Positions 6,068-13,849 of a stretch of 24,167 nt of DNA are shown piece by piece. The notes beneath the pieces are model-generated. The model saw only the letters and a list, made by a program, of their open reading frames with translations. It was not told where the DNA came from and ran no database searches. The stretch covers positions 1 to 24,167 of the forward strand of contig DAOLWP010000006.1 of NCBI GenBank assembly GCA_035421265.1, in the 5' to 3' direction. Each line of letters starts with the position of its first letter. Position 1 is the stretch's first letter. The DNA is from UBA6220 sp937870835. Lineage in GTDB: Bacteria > Patescibacteriota > Minisyncoccia > Minisyncoccales > Minisyncoccaceae. The position numbers were made by a program, and so were the translations under genes.

Positions 6068-8098
6068 ATGCAGTTTAGGCTCAAGTCAAAATTAGAGCCG
6101 AAAGGGGACCAACCGAAAGCCATAAAACAGTTGGTAGAGGGTTGGCAAAAGGGGTATGCTAAACAAACTTTATTGGGAGTGACCGGTTCGGGAAAGACAT
6201 TTACTATTGCCAACGCCATTGCTTATATCCAGAGACCAACTCTGGTGATTTCGCATAATAAAACTTTAGCAGCGCAACTTTGTAATGAATTTCGGGAATT
6301 TTTCCCAGACAATGCCGTAGAATATTTTGTCAGTTATTATGATTATTATCAGCCCGAAACTTATATTGCTGCGACTGATACCTATATAGAAAAAGAAGCG
6401 CAAATCAATGAAGAAATTGATAGATTGCGCCATGCTTGTACGCAAGCTTTAATGAGCAGGCCAGACGTAATTATTGTAGCTTCAGTTTCTTGCATTTATG
6501 GTTTAGGTTCTCCGGAAGAATATGAGCAAACAGTTTATCATTTGGAAGAAGGGCAAAAAATTAGTCGCTTAGAACTGGCGCGAAAGTTAATTGAGTTACA
6601 ATTTGAAAGAACTAATGCAGATTTATTTTTAGGACTATTTCGGTTGCATGGCCAAGTTTTGGAGTTAATGCCGGTTAATGAAAAAGTTATTTATAGATTT
6701 TCTATTTCTGAAAAAATTGATTCAATTGAAAAAATAGACCCAATTACTAAAAAAAGAATAGGCGCAGTTAAAGAGATATTTTTATTTCCAGCCAAACATT
6801 ATCTTATTAATGAAAATAGAAAGCAAGAAGCGATTAAATCTATTCGCGAAGAATTAAAAGAGCGGTTGCAATTTTTTGAAAAAGAAAATAAGCCATTAGA
6901 ACGGGAAAGATTAGAAAGAAGAGTAAATTATGATTTAGAGATGATTGAAAATATTGGTTATTGCCAAGGTATTGAAAATTATTCTCGTCATTTTGACGGT
7001 CGCAAATCCGGAGAGCCACCATTTACTTTATTAGATTATTTTAAGAAAGCCTCAGAAGAATTTTTAGTAGTCATTGATGAATCGCATGTTACTATTCCGC
7101 AGATTGGAGGAATGTATGCCGGTGATTTTAGCAGAAAGAAAGCTTTAATAGAAAATGGTTTTCGGTTGCCGTCGGCTTATGATAATCGGCCTCTTCGTTA
7201 TGATGAATTTGAAGAAAGGGCAAAGCGGGTAATTTATGTTTCAGCGACGCCCGGACAGAAAGAGCTTAAAGAAAGCGCTCAAATTGTGGAACAGATTGTT
7301 CGCCCGACTGGTTTAGTCGATCCAGAAGTAGTTATTTGTCCAATTACAGGGGGAGGTGGTAAAAAATCTCAAATTGAAGATTTAATTCAAAGAATAAAAG
7401 AAAGAATAAAACAGAATGAAAGAACCTTGGTAACGACTTTGACAAAACGAATGGCGGAAGATTTAGCCGATTATTTAGAGAAAGAAAAGATAAAAGTTAA
7501 ATATCTTCATAGCGACATTAAAACCTTGGATAGAGTGGAAATTATAACTGATTTGAGGAAAGGGAATATTGATGTCGTTGTGGGAGTAAATTTATTAAGA
7601 GAGGGATTAGATATGCCAGAAGTATCATTGGTGGCTATTTTAGATGCTGATAAAGAAGGGTTTTTGAGAAACGAAACAAGCTTAATTCAAACAATTGGCC
7701 GAGCAGCGCGCAATATTAATGGGCAGGTGATTTTGTACGCGGATAAAATCACTGATTCTATCAAAAAAGCTGTAGAAGAAACAGAGCGTCGGCGACAAAT
7801 TCAATTGGATTATAATCAAAAAAATGGCATTACCCCTAAAACAATTGAAAAAGAAATTAAAAATATTTTAGAGCAGTTTGGACTAGAAAATAGGAGTTTA
7901 TATGATAAAAAACACTGCCAGAAAATATTAGAGATAGATTTAACAGGAGATGCAAGGCCATTAGAAGAAATTATTAAAGATAAAAAACAAAAAATGAAAG
8001 AAGCGGCTGAATCTTTAGAGTTTGAGCTAGCTGCTATTTTGCGTGATGAAATTAAAGAATTAGAAAGATTAAACTCAAAACAAAAATCAAAAAATTAA
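6068..8098 (+). CDS. uvrB: Excinuclease ABC subunit UvrB
   Basis: A 676-residue UvrB, full length for the family. It is the damage-verifying helicase of nucleotide excision repair: loaded by UvrA, it inserts a beta-hairpin behind the lesion and then recruits UvrC. Visible features are Walker A GVTGSGKT (37-44), the aromatic-rich beta-hairpin segment YFVSYYDYYQPE (86-97), SCIYGLGSPEEY (141-152), the Walker B-type DESH box (337-340), helicase motifs in the C-terminal RecA-like domain (YVSATPG; VGVNLLREGLDMPEV; QTIGRAARN), and the C-terminal UVR domain that binds UvrC (about 634-664). The damage-binding domain around 185-235 diverges from typical bacterial sequences. It is the first gene of a uvrB-uvrA-uvrC operon, 23 nt before uvrA, with a promoter abutting the ATG. 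Confidence 0.98.
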   Translation: MQFRLKSKLEPKGDQPKAIKQLVEGWQKGYAKQTLLGVTGSGKTFTIANAIAYIQRPTLVISHNKTLAAQLCNEFREFFPDNAVEYFVSYYDYYQPETYIAATDTYIEKEAQINEEIDRLRHACTQALMSRPDVIIVASVSCIYGLGSPEEYEQTVYHLEEGQKISRLELARKLIELQFERTNADLFLGLFRLHGQVLELMPVNEKVIYRFSISEKIDSIEKIDPITKKRIGAVKEIFLFPAKHYLINENRKQEAIKSIREELKERLQFFEKENKPLERERLERRVNYDLEMIENIGYCQGIENYSRHFDGRKSGEPPFTLLDYFKKASEEFLVVIDESHVTIPQIGGMYAGDFSRKKALIENGFRLPSAYDNRPLRYDEFEERAKRVIYVSATPGQKELKESAQIVEQIVRPTGLVDPEVVICPITGGGGKKSQIEDLIQRIKERIKQNERTLVTTLTKRMAEDLADYLEKEKIKVKYLHSDIKTLDRVEIITDLRKGNIDVVVGVNLLREGLDMPEVSLVAILDADKEGFLRNETSLIQTIGRAARNINGQVILYADKITDSIKKAVEETERRRQIQLDYNQKNGITPKTIEKEIKNILEQFGLENRSLYDKKHCQKILEIDLTGDARPLEEIIKDKKQKMKEAAESLEFELAAILRDEIKELERLNSKQKSKN

Positions 8099-8121
8099 AT
8101 ATTTTTAGAAAATAAAATTTT

Positions 8122-10674
8122 ATGCAAAATAAAATAATAATTAAAGGAGCGAGAGAACATAACCTAAAAAATATATTTTTAGAATTGCCTCGCAATAAAA
8201 TGGTTGTTTTTACAGGTGTATCTGGTTCTGGAAAATCTAGTTTGGCTTTTGATACAATTTTTGCCGAAGGTCAAAGGAGGTATATAGAATCTTTATCGTC
8301 CTACGCACGCCAATTTTTAGGCGGAATGCAAAAGCCGGATGTTGATGAAATTGAAGGGCTATCGCCAGCTATTTCTATCAGTCAAAAAGCGCATAGCGCT
8401 AATCCACGGTCAACCGTTGCTACTCTTACGGAAATATATGATTATTTAAGAGTTTTATTTGCGCGGATTGGACATCCTCATTGTCCTCAATGCGGTACTG
8501 CTATTAATAAATTTACCACTGACGAAATCTTTAAAAGAATTGAAGGAATATTAAAAGAAAAAGATAAAACTGGACAATTATTAATTTTGTCTCCGGTGGT
8601 GCGAGGCAGAAAAGGCGAGTATTATCAATTACTTCAGGACACCTACGAGGCTGGATTTGCAGAAGTTAGGATTGATGGAAAATTAAAAAACCTAAAAGAA
8701 AGGGTATTTTTAGAAAAAAATCAAAGACACACAATTGAAATTGTGATAGATAAGATATTTTTTAATTCTATTGATGATGATTTTGAATTTCGGCTGAATG
8801 AGGCGCTTGAAATTGCTATAGATATGGCCAATGGCTTATGCTCTGTTATTTTTCCAGATGGACAAGAGCAAATTTGGAGTACTGAATATTCTTGTCCTCA
8901 GTGTGGTTTTAGTTTTCCGGAGATTGAACCAAGATTGTTTAGTTTTAATAGTCCTTATGGTTTTTGTGAAGAATGCCATGGATTAGGAACAGAAAATATT
9001 TTTTCTACAACTCCTTGTCCTGCTTGCGAGGGAAAACGTTTAAATAAAAATGCTTTAAGTGTTACAATTGATGAAAAAAATATTTGGGAAGTTACTACTT
9101 TAACTATAGAACAAGCGTTTTTATTTTTCAAAGAATTAGAAAAAAAATTAAGTTCAAAAGAAAGAGAAATTGCGGAAATAGTTTTGAACGAAATAAAAAA
9201 TCGTTTGCAATTTATGTTGGATGTTGGTTTAAATTATATTGGCTTAAATAGACAAGCAGGAACTCTATCGGGAGGAGAATCGCAAAGAATTCGTTTGGCT
9301 TCTCAAGTCGGGACAAAATTAGTGGGTGCGTTGTATGTTTTAGACGAACCGACTATTGGTTTGCATCAAAAAGACAACGAAAGATTAATTAGAACATTGC
9401 GGAATTTATGCGATATTGGAAATTCAATCATTATAGTAGAGCATGACGAAGATACGATCTTAAAAAGCGATTGGGTGGTTGATTTTGGACCGAAAGCCGG
9501 AGTTCAGGGCGGAGAAATAGTTTTTTCCGGACCTCTAAATAATTTATTATTAAAGGAAAATAATAAAACAATGTATGATTGCAATGTTTTGGGGAGCGCT
9601 AAAAGTTCTTTAACTGGACAATATCTTCGTCGGGAAAAAATTATAGAAAAACCAGCTCATCGGCGAGGCATTCAAGACAATACTTTAAAATTAAAAGTTC
9701 AAAAAGCTTATGAACATAATTTAAAAAATTTAAGCGTTGAAATACCTTTAGGCAGGTTTGTTTGCTTGACTGGTGTTTCTGGCTCTGGAAAATCAACCTT
9801 AATGAATGATATTATCTATCGTTATGTAAGTGGAAAAATTAACCATATTAAACGAGATATTAAAGTAGAAGAAATTAAAAACATAGAATATATAGATAGA
9901 ATAATAAAAATTGACCAATCGCCAATTGGACGAACACCGCGCTCTAATCCGGCTACTTATACTAAAGTGTTTGATGAAATTAGGGAGATTTTTGCAATGA
10001 CACCTGAGGCGCGATTGCGGGGATATAAAGCCGGCCGTTTCAGTTTTAATAAACCTGGAGGGCGCTGTGAGCGCTGTGAGGGAAGAGGAATTTTAGAAAT
10101 AGAAATGCATTTTTTGCCAAGCGTGGAAATTCTTTGCGATGTTTGTAAGGGAAAAAGATTTAATAAAGAAACCTTGTTTATTAATTATAAAGGTAAAAAT
10201 ATTTCACAGGTTTTAGATATGACAATTGAAGAAGGAGTAGAATTTTTTCATGATATTCCCAGCATTTACGATAAGCTTAAATTTTTAAATGAAGTTGGGT
10301 TAGGATATTTAACATTAGGTCAGCCAGCTACTACTTTAAGCGGAGGAGAATCGCAAAGAATTAAACTTAGCCGTGAATTATCAAAGCATAGTTTAACTCG
10401 CACTCTTTATTTATTAGATGAACCAACTACGGGCTTACATTATGACGATATTAAAAAACTAATTGTTTTGTTGCAGGAGTTAGTGGCGCATGGCAATACG
10501 GTTTTAGTCATTGAACATAACTTAGATTTTATTAAATGCGCTGATTGGATTATTGATTTGGGTCCGGAAGGGGGAGATCGAGGAGGTCAATTGATGGCAG
10601 AAGGTACACCTGAAGAAGTTGCAAAAAAACCTTGCGCTACTGGAAAATATTTGCGTAAAGTTTTAGAAATTTAA
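8122..10674 (+). CDS. uvrA: Excinuclease ABC subunit UvrA (compact form)
   Basis: An 850-residue UvrA, about 90 shorter than typical (around 940). It is the dimeric ABC-type ATPase that recognises DNA damage and loads UvrB. Both nucleotide-binding modules are intact: Walker A GVSGSGKSS (32-40) and GVSGSGKST (551-559), signatures LSGGESQR (382-389 and 739-746), and Walker B VLDEP (406-410) and LLDEP (764-768). Zinc-binding pairs are present: C258/C261 with C282/C285, and C649/C652 with C672/C675. The CPAC motif is at 299-302. Only about 8 residues separate the GLG after C285 from this CPAC motif; in E. coli UvrA more than 100 residues lie there, including a conserved RRY-containing segment. 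The missing block accounts for the short length, while the catalytic parts are complete. It is followed by uvrC after 4 nt. Confidence 0.98.
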   Translation: MQNKIIIKGAREHNLKNIFLELPRNKMVVFTGVSGSGKSSLAFDTIFAEGQRRYIESLSSYARQFLGGMQKPDVDEIEGLSPAISISQKAHSANPRSTVATLTEIYDYLRVLFARIGHPHCPQCGTAINKFTTDEIFKRIEGILKEKDKTGQLLILSPVVRGRKGEYYQLLQDTYEAGFAEVRIDGKLKNLKERVFLEKNQRHTIEIVIDKIFFNSIDDDFEFRLNEALEIAIDMANGLCSVIFPDGQEQIWSTEYSCPQCGFSFPEIEPRLFSFNSPYGFCEECHGLGTENIFSTTPCPACEGKRLNKNALSVTIDEKNIWEVTTLTIEQAFLFFKELEKKLSSKEREIAEIVLNEIKNRLQFMLDVGLNYIGLNRQAGTLSGGESQRIRLASQVGTKLVGALYVLDEPTIGLHQKDNERLIRTLRNLCDIGNSIIIVEHDEDTILKSDWVVDFGPKAGVQGGEIVFSGPLNNLLLKENNKTMYDCNVLGSAKSSLTGQYLRREKIIEKPAHRRGIQDNTLKLKVQKAYEHNLKNLSVEIPLGRFVCLTGVSGSGKSTLMNDIIYRYVSGKINHIKRDIKVEEIKNIEYIDRIIKIDQSPIGRTPRSNPATYTKVFDEIREIFAMTPEARLRGYKAGRFSFNKPGGRCERCEGRGILEIEMHFLPSVEILCDVCKGKRFNKETLFINYKGKNISQVLDMTIEEGVEFFHDIPSIYDKLKFLNEVGLGYLTLGQPATTLSGGESQRIKLSRELSKHSLTRTLYLLDEPTTGLHYDDIKKLIVLLQELVAHGNTVLVIEHNLDFIKCADWIIDLGPEGGDRGGQLMAEGTPEEVAKKPCATGKYLRKVLEI

Positions 10675-10678
10675 GACC

Positions 10679-11938
10679 ATGAATAATTTAGCAGAAAAAA
10701 TTAAAAAATTGCCTAATCAGTCCGGGGTTTATCTTTTTTATGATAAAAAAGGAGATTTAATTTATGTAGGCAAAGCAACCTCATTAAGAAGTCGGGTTAA
10801 AAGTTATTTTTTGAAACCAAAAACTTTTCGTCCTATTGAAATGATGATGCCTCAGGTAACTGATATAAAATGGAAGATCACTGACTCAGCTTTAGAGGCC
10901 TTGCTTTTAGAAGCTAATTATATTAAAAAGTTTAAACCTAAATATAATATTAAAGAAAAAGATGATAAAAGTTGGAATTATTTAGCTATTACGCGAGAAG
11001 ATTTTCCAAAATTACAGCCGATTCGGGAACGAGAATTGCTTTTATTAAATGGAAAGGAGAAAAAGAAATTTAAGTATATTTTTGGACCTTATGCTGAAGT
11101 GAAATTTTCAGAAGTTTTAAAAATGCTTCATTCGCTTTTTAATGTTTCTCGTTGCTCTCCTCCTCAAAAAAATAAACCAGCTCGTCCTTGTTTTGATTAT
11201 CAGTTAGGAAATTGTTTGGGGGTTTGCGTTAACGAAATTACTAAAAAAGAGTATCAAGAAAAAGTTATTCAACCATTAGTTTCTTTTTTAAGCGGCAAAA
11301 AAGACGATTTACTAAAATCATTAAACAAAAAAATGAAACAAGCTGCGCAGGCAGAAAATTTTGAAGAAGCGAAACGTTTGCGCGACCAGATATTTTCTCT
11401 TCAAAAAATTAAAGATTTTTCTATATTAGATAAAAGTTTTTTAGAAAATGATGATTTTTCAATTAGTTTAAAAATTAGACGGCTTGAAGCTTATGATGTT
11501 TCTAATTTAGGAACCGAAGCGAAAACCGGAAGTTTAGTTGTTTTTAATAATAAAGGACCGGTTAAGAGCGAATATAAAAAGTTTAAGATTAAAACTATTA
11601 GTGGGCAAAGCGATGTAGATTGTTTGAAAGAAATTTTAGAAAGACGGTTAAAGCATCAAGATTGGCCTTGGCCAGATGTTATTTTAGTAGATGGAGGAAA
11701 ACCGCAAGTTAATGCAGTCAAAAAAGTTATTAAAAAAAATAATCGGTTTGTTCATATTATTGGAATTGCCAAAGGCAAACAAAGAAATAAAAATGAATTT
11801 GTTTTTTCTGAACAAAATAGAGATTTTTTAGCGTGGGTAAAAAATAATCAAGCGCTTTTAATAGAAGCGCGAGATGAAGCGCATCGTTTTGCAATTCAAT
11901 ATCAAAGACAATTAAAAAGGAAAAGTTTTATTGCTTAA
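10679..11938 (+). CDS. uvrC: Excinuclease ABC subunit UvrC, C-terminally short
   Basis: A 419-residue UvrC, the dual nuclease that makes the 3' and 5' incisions around a lesion. The GIY-YIG nuclease domain is at about 13-90 (GVYLFY, IYVGKA, Arg36/Arg39, catalytic Glu78). Cysteines 159, 171, 179 and 183 have the same spacing (12, 8, 4) as the Fe-S ligands reported for E. coli UvrC. A UVR domain for UvrB contact lies at about 216-245. The RNase H-like endonuclease domain keeps its catalytic residues: YDVSNLG (D273), LVDGG (D338) and DEAHRFAI (H402). The protein stops soon after, at RKSFIA, so the C-terminal helix-hairpin-helix DNA-binding domain (about 150-190 further residues in E. coli) is absent. 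No frameshifted continuation is visible downstream; the following sequence is AT-rich intergenic DNA. Confidence 0.97.
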   Translation: MNNLAEKIKKLPNQSGVYLFYDKKGDLIYVGKATSLRSRVKSYFLKPKTFRPIEMMMPQVTDIKWKITDSALEALLLEANYIKKFKPKYNIKEKDDKSWNYLAITREDFPKLQPIRERELLLLNGKEKKKFKYIFGPYAEVKFSEVLKMLHSLFNVSRCSPPQKNKPARPCFDYQLGNCLGVCVNEITKKEYQEKVIQPLVSFLSGKKDDLLKSLNKKMKQAAQAENFEEAKRLRDQIFSLQKIKDFSILDKSFLENDDFSISLKIRRLEAYDVSNLGTEAKTGSLVVFNNKGPVKSEYKKFKIKTISGQSDVDCLKEILERRLKHQDWPWPDVILVDGGKPQVNAVKKVIKKNNRFVHIIGIAKGKQRNKNEFVFSEQNRDFLAWVKNNQALLIEARDEAHRFAIQYQRQLKRKSFIA

Positions 11939-11958
11939 TAATTTATATGAGATATAAT
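11931..11958 (+). promoter_or_regulatory. Candidate promoter for the small envelope-protein genes
   Basis: A perfect TATAAT (11953-11958) lies 16 bp after TTGCTT (11931-11936), overlapping the last codons of uvrC. Transcription would start near 11965, leaving a leader of about 95 nt before the gene at 12060. That leader contains an AT-only inverted repeat, ACTTTAA/TTAAAGT (12011-12017/12036-12042). Confidence 0.5.
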
Positions 11959-12059
11959 ATAAAAAAGCGAATAATAAAGTTTTTTATAAAGATAAAAAAT
12001 AATTTTTAGTACTTTAAATTTATTTTAAAAATAAATTAAAGTGACGAAAAACAAAAATT

Positions 12060-12416
12060 ATGGAAGAAGAAGAAACATTAAATTCAACCTCACCCTCAGC
12101 TCCACCCACGCCCCCAAAATTATTTAATTTTGATAATTTTAATAAAAATAATTGGCCTTGGATTAGCGGAGCAGTTGTAACAATAATAATTTTGTTTTAT
12201 TTTCTTTTTACTAATTTAAGCGCTTTTAATTTATCAGCTGCAATTGAGAACAGCCAAAAAACATTAAGCCAAAATAGCAGTCAACCCATTTCTTCTATTA
12301 ACAATGCTATCCAAACCACTAATATTGATATTTTGCTTAATCAGTTAGATATAGCAGAAAGCGACTTAACGCAAGCTTTGAACGATACACCTATTGATGT
12401 AATGAGCGATGAATAA
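12060..12416 (+). CDS. Small single-pass membrane protein of unknown function
   Basis: A 118-residue protein I cannot assign to a family. It starts with an acidic patch (MEEEE) and a Pro/Ser/Thr-rich segment (about 8-20), then an aromatic-rich juxtamembrane stretch (NNWPWISG, 30-37) and one hydrophobic helix (about 36-57). The rest (60-118) is polar, rich in Asn, Gln and Ser, predicted helical, and ends in acidic residues. The lack of positive charge before the helix and the Trp cluster leave the topology uncertain; a polar extracytoplasmic tail is the most natural reading. It lies 49 nt upstream of a gene for a secreted helical protein, so the two may act together at the cell surface. Confidence 0.72.
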   Translation: MEEEETLNSTSPSAPPTPPKLFNFDNFNKNNWPWISGAVVTIIILFYFLFTNLSAFNLSAAIENSQKTLSQNSSQPISSINNAIQTTNIDILLNQLDIAESDLTQALNDTPIDVMSDE

Positions 12417-12465
12417 TTTTTTAATTTATTTAGCTTTTTTATAAATTCAGATTAAAAATATAGAT

Positions 12466-13107
12466 ATGAAAAAAACAAAAATATTTATTTCAATTTTAGC
12501 GCTTAGCGCAATTTTATTAGCTTATAATGTTTTTGCGGCCAATGAAAACAATCAGAGCGGGTCAGCTAAAACCGATGAAACTGCTGTTTTAATGCAAAAA
12601 CAAAAGACAAAAGCTGTTTCTGAAATAGTTCGTCGCCTTGCTTTTTTAAATCAATCAATTGAAAAAATTCAAGCAATGCAAAAAATTAGTTCGGAGCAAA
12701 AAGATATTTTTAAGACCGAGGTTCAAAGTGAAATAGACTTCTTAAATCAATTAAAAGATAAAATTAACGCGGATACTGATAAGACAGTTTTATTCAACGA
12801 CCGGAAAACATTAAAAGACCGATATAATATTTTTGCTTTTCTTCAATCTCAGATAGCCGTAGTAAGTTATGCTGATAAAATATTGAACATTGTTGATTTA
12901 ATGGATGCTCAAACAACCGATGCTATGGTTAAGTCTAAGATAGCAAGTGCTCAAAATAAAGCGCAGAATGCTATTAATAGTGTTGTGGCCCTAAAATTAG
13001 AAAATTATCCTAAAAATAAAAATATTTTGCAAGAAAATAAACAATTATTAGTTGAAGCAAGAAAAGAATTAATTGAAGCGCGGGCGACGATGAAAACCAG
13101 CAAATAG
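12466..13107 (+). CDS. Secreted alpha-helical protein of unknown function
   Basis: A 213-residue protein with a clear Sec signal peptide: positively charged MKKTK, a hydrophobic core (6-20) and a likely signal peptidase I site after VFA (about residue 24). The mature part is charged, free of Cys, and almost certainly all-helical with coiled-coil tendency. It contains the stretches AFLNQSIEKIQAM, SEIDFLNQLKDKINADTD and FAFLQSQIAVVSYADKIL. This pattern (helices around LKxKIxADTD, then a YxIxAFLxxQ segment) resembles secreted helical proteins I associate with Patescibacteria, but no function is known to me. It is the last gene before a strong bidirectional terminator. Confidence 0.78.
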   Translation: MKKTKIFISILALSAILLAYNVFAANENNQSGSAKTDETAVLMQKQKTKAVSEIVRRLAFLNQSIEKIQAMQKISSEQKDIFKTEVQSEIDFLNQLKDKINADTDKTVLFNDRKTLKDRYNIFAFLQSQIAVVSYADKILNIVDLMDAQTTDAMVKSKIASAQNKAQNAINSVVALKLENYPKNKNILQENKQLLVEARKELIEARATMKTSK

Positions 13108-13124
13108 TCTAAATAAGTTAATAA

Positions 13125-13171
13125 AAACAAACCGTCTATTAGACGGTTTGTTTATTTTATTTTTTTATTAT
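13125..13171. terminator. Strong bidirectional rho-independent terminator
   Basis: AAACAAACCGTCT (13125-13137) and AGACGGTTTGTTT (13141-13153) form a perfect 13-bp stem with a 3-nt loop. A T-rich tract follows on the plus strand (to about 13171), and an A-rich stretch before it gives Ts on the minus strand. It lies between convergent genes ending at 13107 and 13174 and serves both. Confidence 0.92.
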
Positions 13172-13173
13172 TT

Positions 13174-13710
13174 TTATTGATAACAGCAAAGTAATTGGTA
13201 TTTGGTAATATAGTAAAAGAAAATAGACAGAATAACTAAGGGGAGAATTGGCCAAACAACTTTTTGATAGCGAAATAAAGATTTGCCTCTTTTGGCGCGC
13301 ATATAGCGATACCACCTTTCAAATCCAAATAAAGAAACACTTCCTAAAATTATTGAAAATATTAATTTATCCATTCCCCAAATTGTGTGTTGTTCGTGGC
13401 CAATTACCTCTAAAGAGTGTAATGGCCAAAAAACAAAGGCGTAATAAGCAATAATGGTAATAATATTTCTTCCGGGAAATTTTATATTTTTTTTATCAAA
13501 AAAAACAAATGTCCACATAATCAGCATTACTGTAGCGCCACCAATCCATAAGCCCGTAATTGTATCATCTATCTTTAACCAACGGGCGAGTCCTAAACCA
13601 GCAAGAACGCCAACAGTGCAAACAGGACACACTGCTTGAGCAAAGGAAGCAAAGAATAATCCCAAAGAAGAAAAAATGGAAAGAAAAGTTATTTTTGTTT
13701 TGTTGAACAT
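13174..13710 (-). CDS. Polytopic membrane protein with CPVC motif, unknown function
   Basis: A 178-residue membrane protein. The N-terminal hydrophobic stretch (about 7-26) ends in AQA, like a signal peptide or first helix, and is followed at once by a CPVC motif (C28, C31) and a Gly-rich segment (VGVLAGLGLARWL). About four more hydrophobic helices follow: near 50-70, 83-98, 115-130 and 149-167. A conserved-looking loop, LHSLEVIGHEQHTIWGMDK, contains two His. The C-terminus carries a CC pair (175-176). The CPxC motif next to a membrane face suggests thiol-disulfide exchange or metal binding, but it is not a recognised DsbD, VKOR or MerT protein, and I infer no specific reaction. It is convergent with the preceding genes and divergent from the propeller gene at 13850. 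It has no Shine-Dalgarno; TATAAT-like hexamers lie on the minus strand at 13720-13725 and 13732-13737. Confidence 0.82.
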   Translation of the reverse strand: MFNKTKITFLSIFSSLGLFFASFAQAVCPVCTVGVLAGLGLARWLKIDDTITGLWIGGATVMLIMWTFVFFDKKNIKFPGRNIITIIAYYAFVFWPLHSLEVIGHEQHTIWGMDKLIFSIILGSVSLFGFERWYRYMRAKRGKSLFRYQKVVWPILPLVILSIFFYYITKYQLLCCYQ

Positions 13711-13807
13711 AAATTATTGATTATAATTAAAATTATATTTTAAGAATAACTTATAGATTTAAAAAATGCAAGCAGAGAATTAAGTAGGTTTTTTTTTGGC
13801 ATTGCTC

Positions 13808-13836
13808 TTGCCATTAGATAGTATAAGTCATATAAT
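13808..13836 (+). promoter_or_regulatory. Strong start-proximal promoter of the beta-propeller gene
   Basis: TTGCCA (13808-13813), a 17-bp spacer and a perfect TATAAT (13831-13836): 11 of 12 consensus bases. The -10 ends 13 nt before the ATG at 13850, implying a leader of only about 5-8 nt. An inverted repeat, TGGCA/TGCCA (13797-13801/13809-13813), overlaps the -35 and could be an operator. Confidence 0.75.
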
Positions 13837-13849
13837 AAAATAATCAAAA

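Noticed and set aside
13248..13639. Two plus-strand open frames of 61-68 codons
   Set aside because: They lie antisense within the CPVC membrane protein gene, which has a coherent signal peptide and membrane helices; these frames show no domain.
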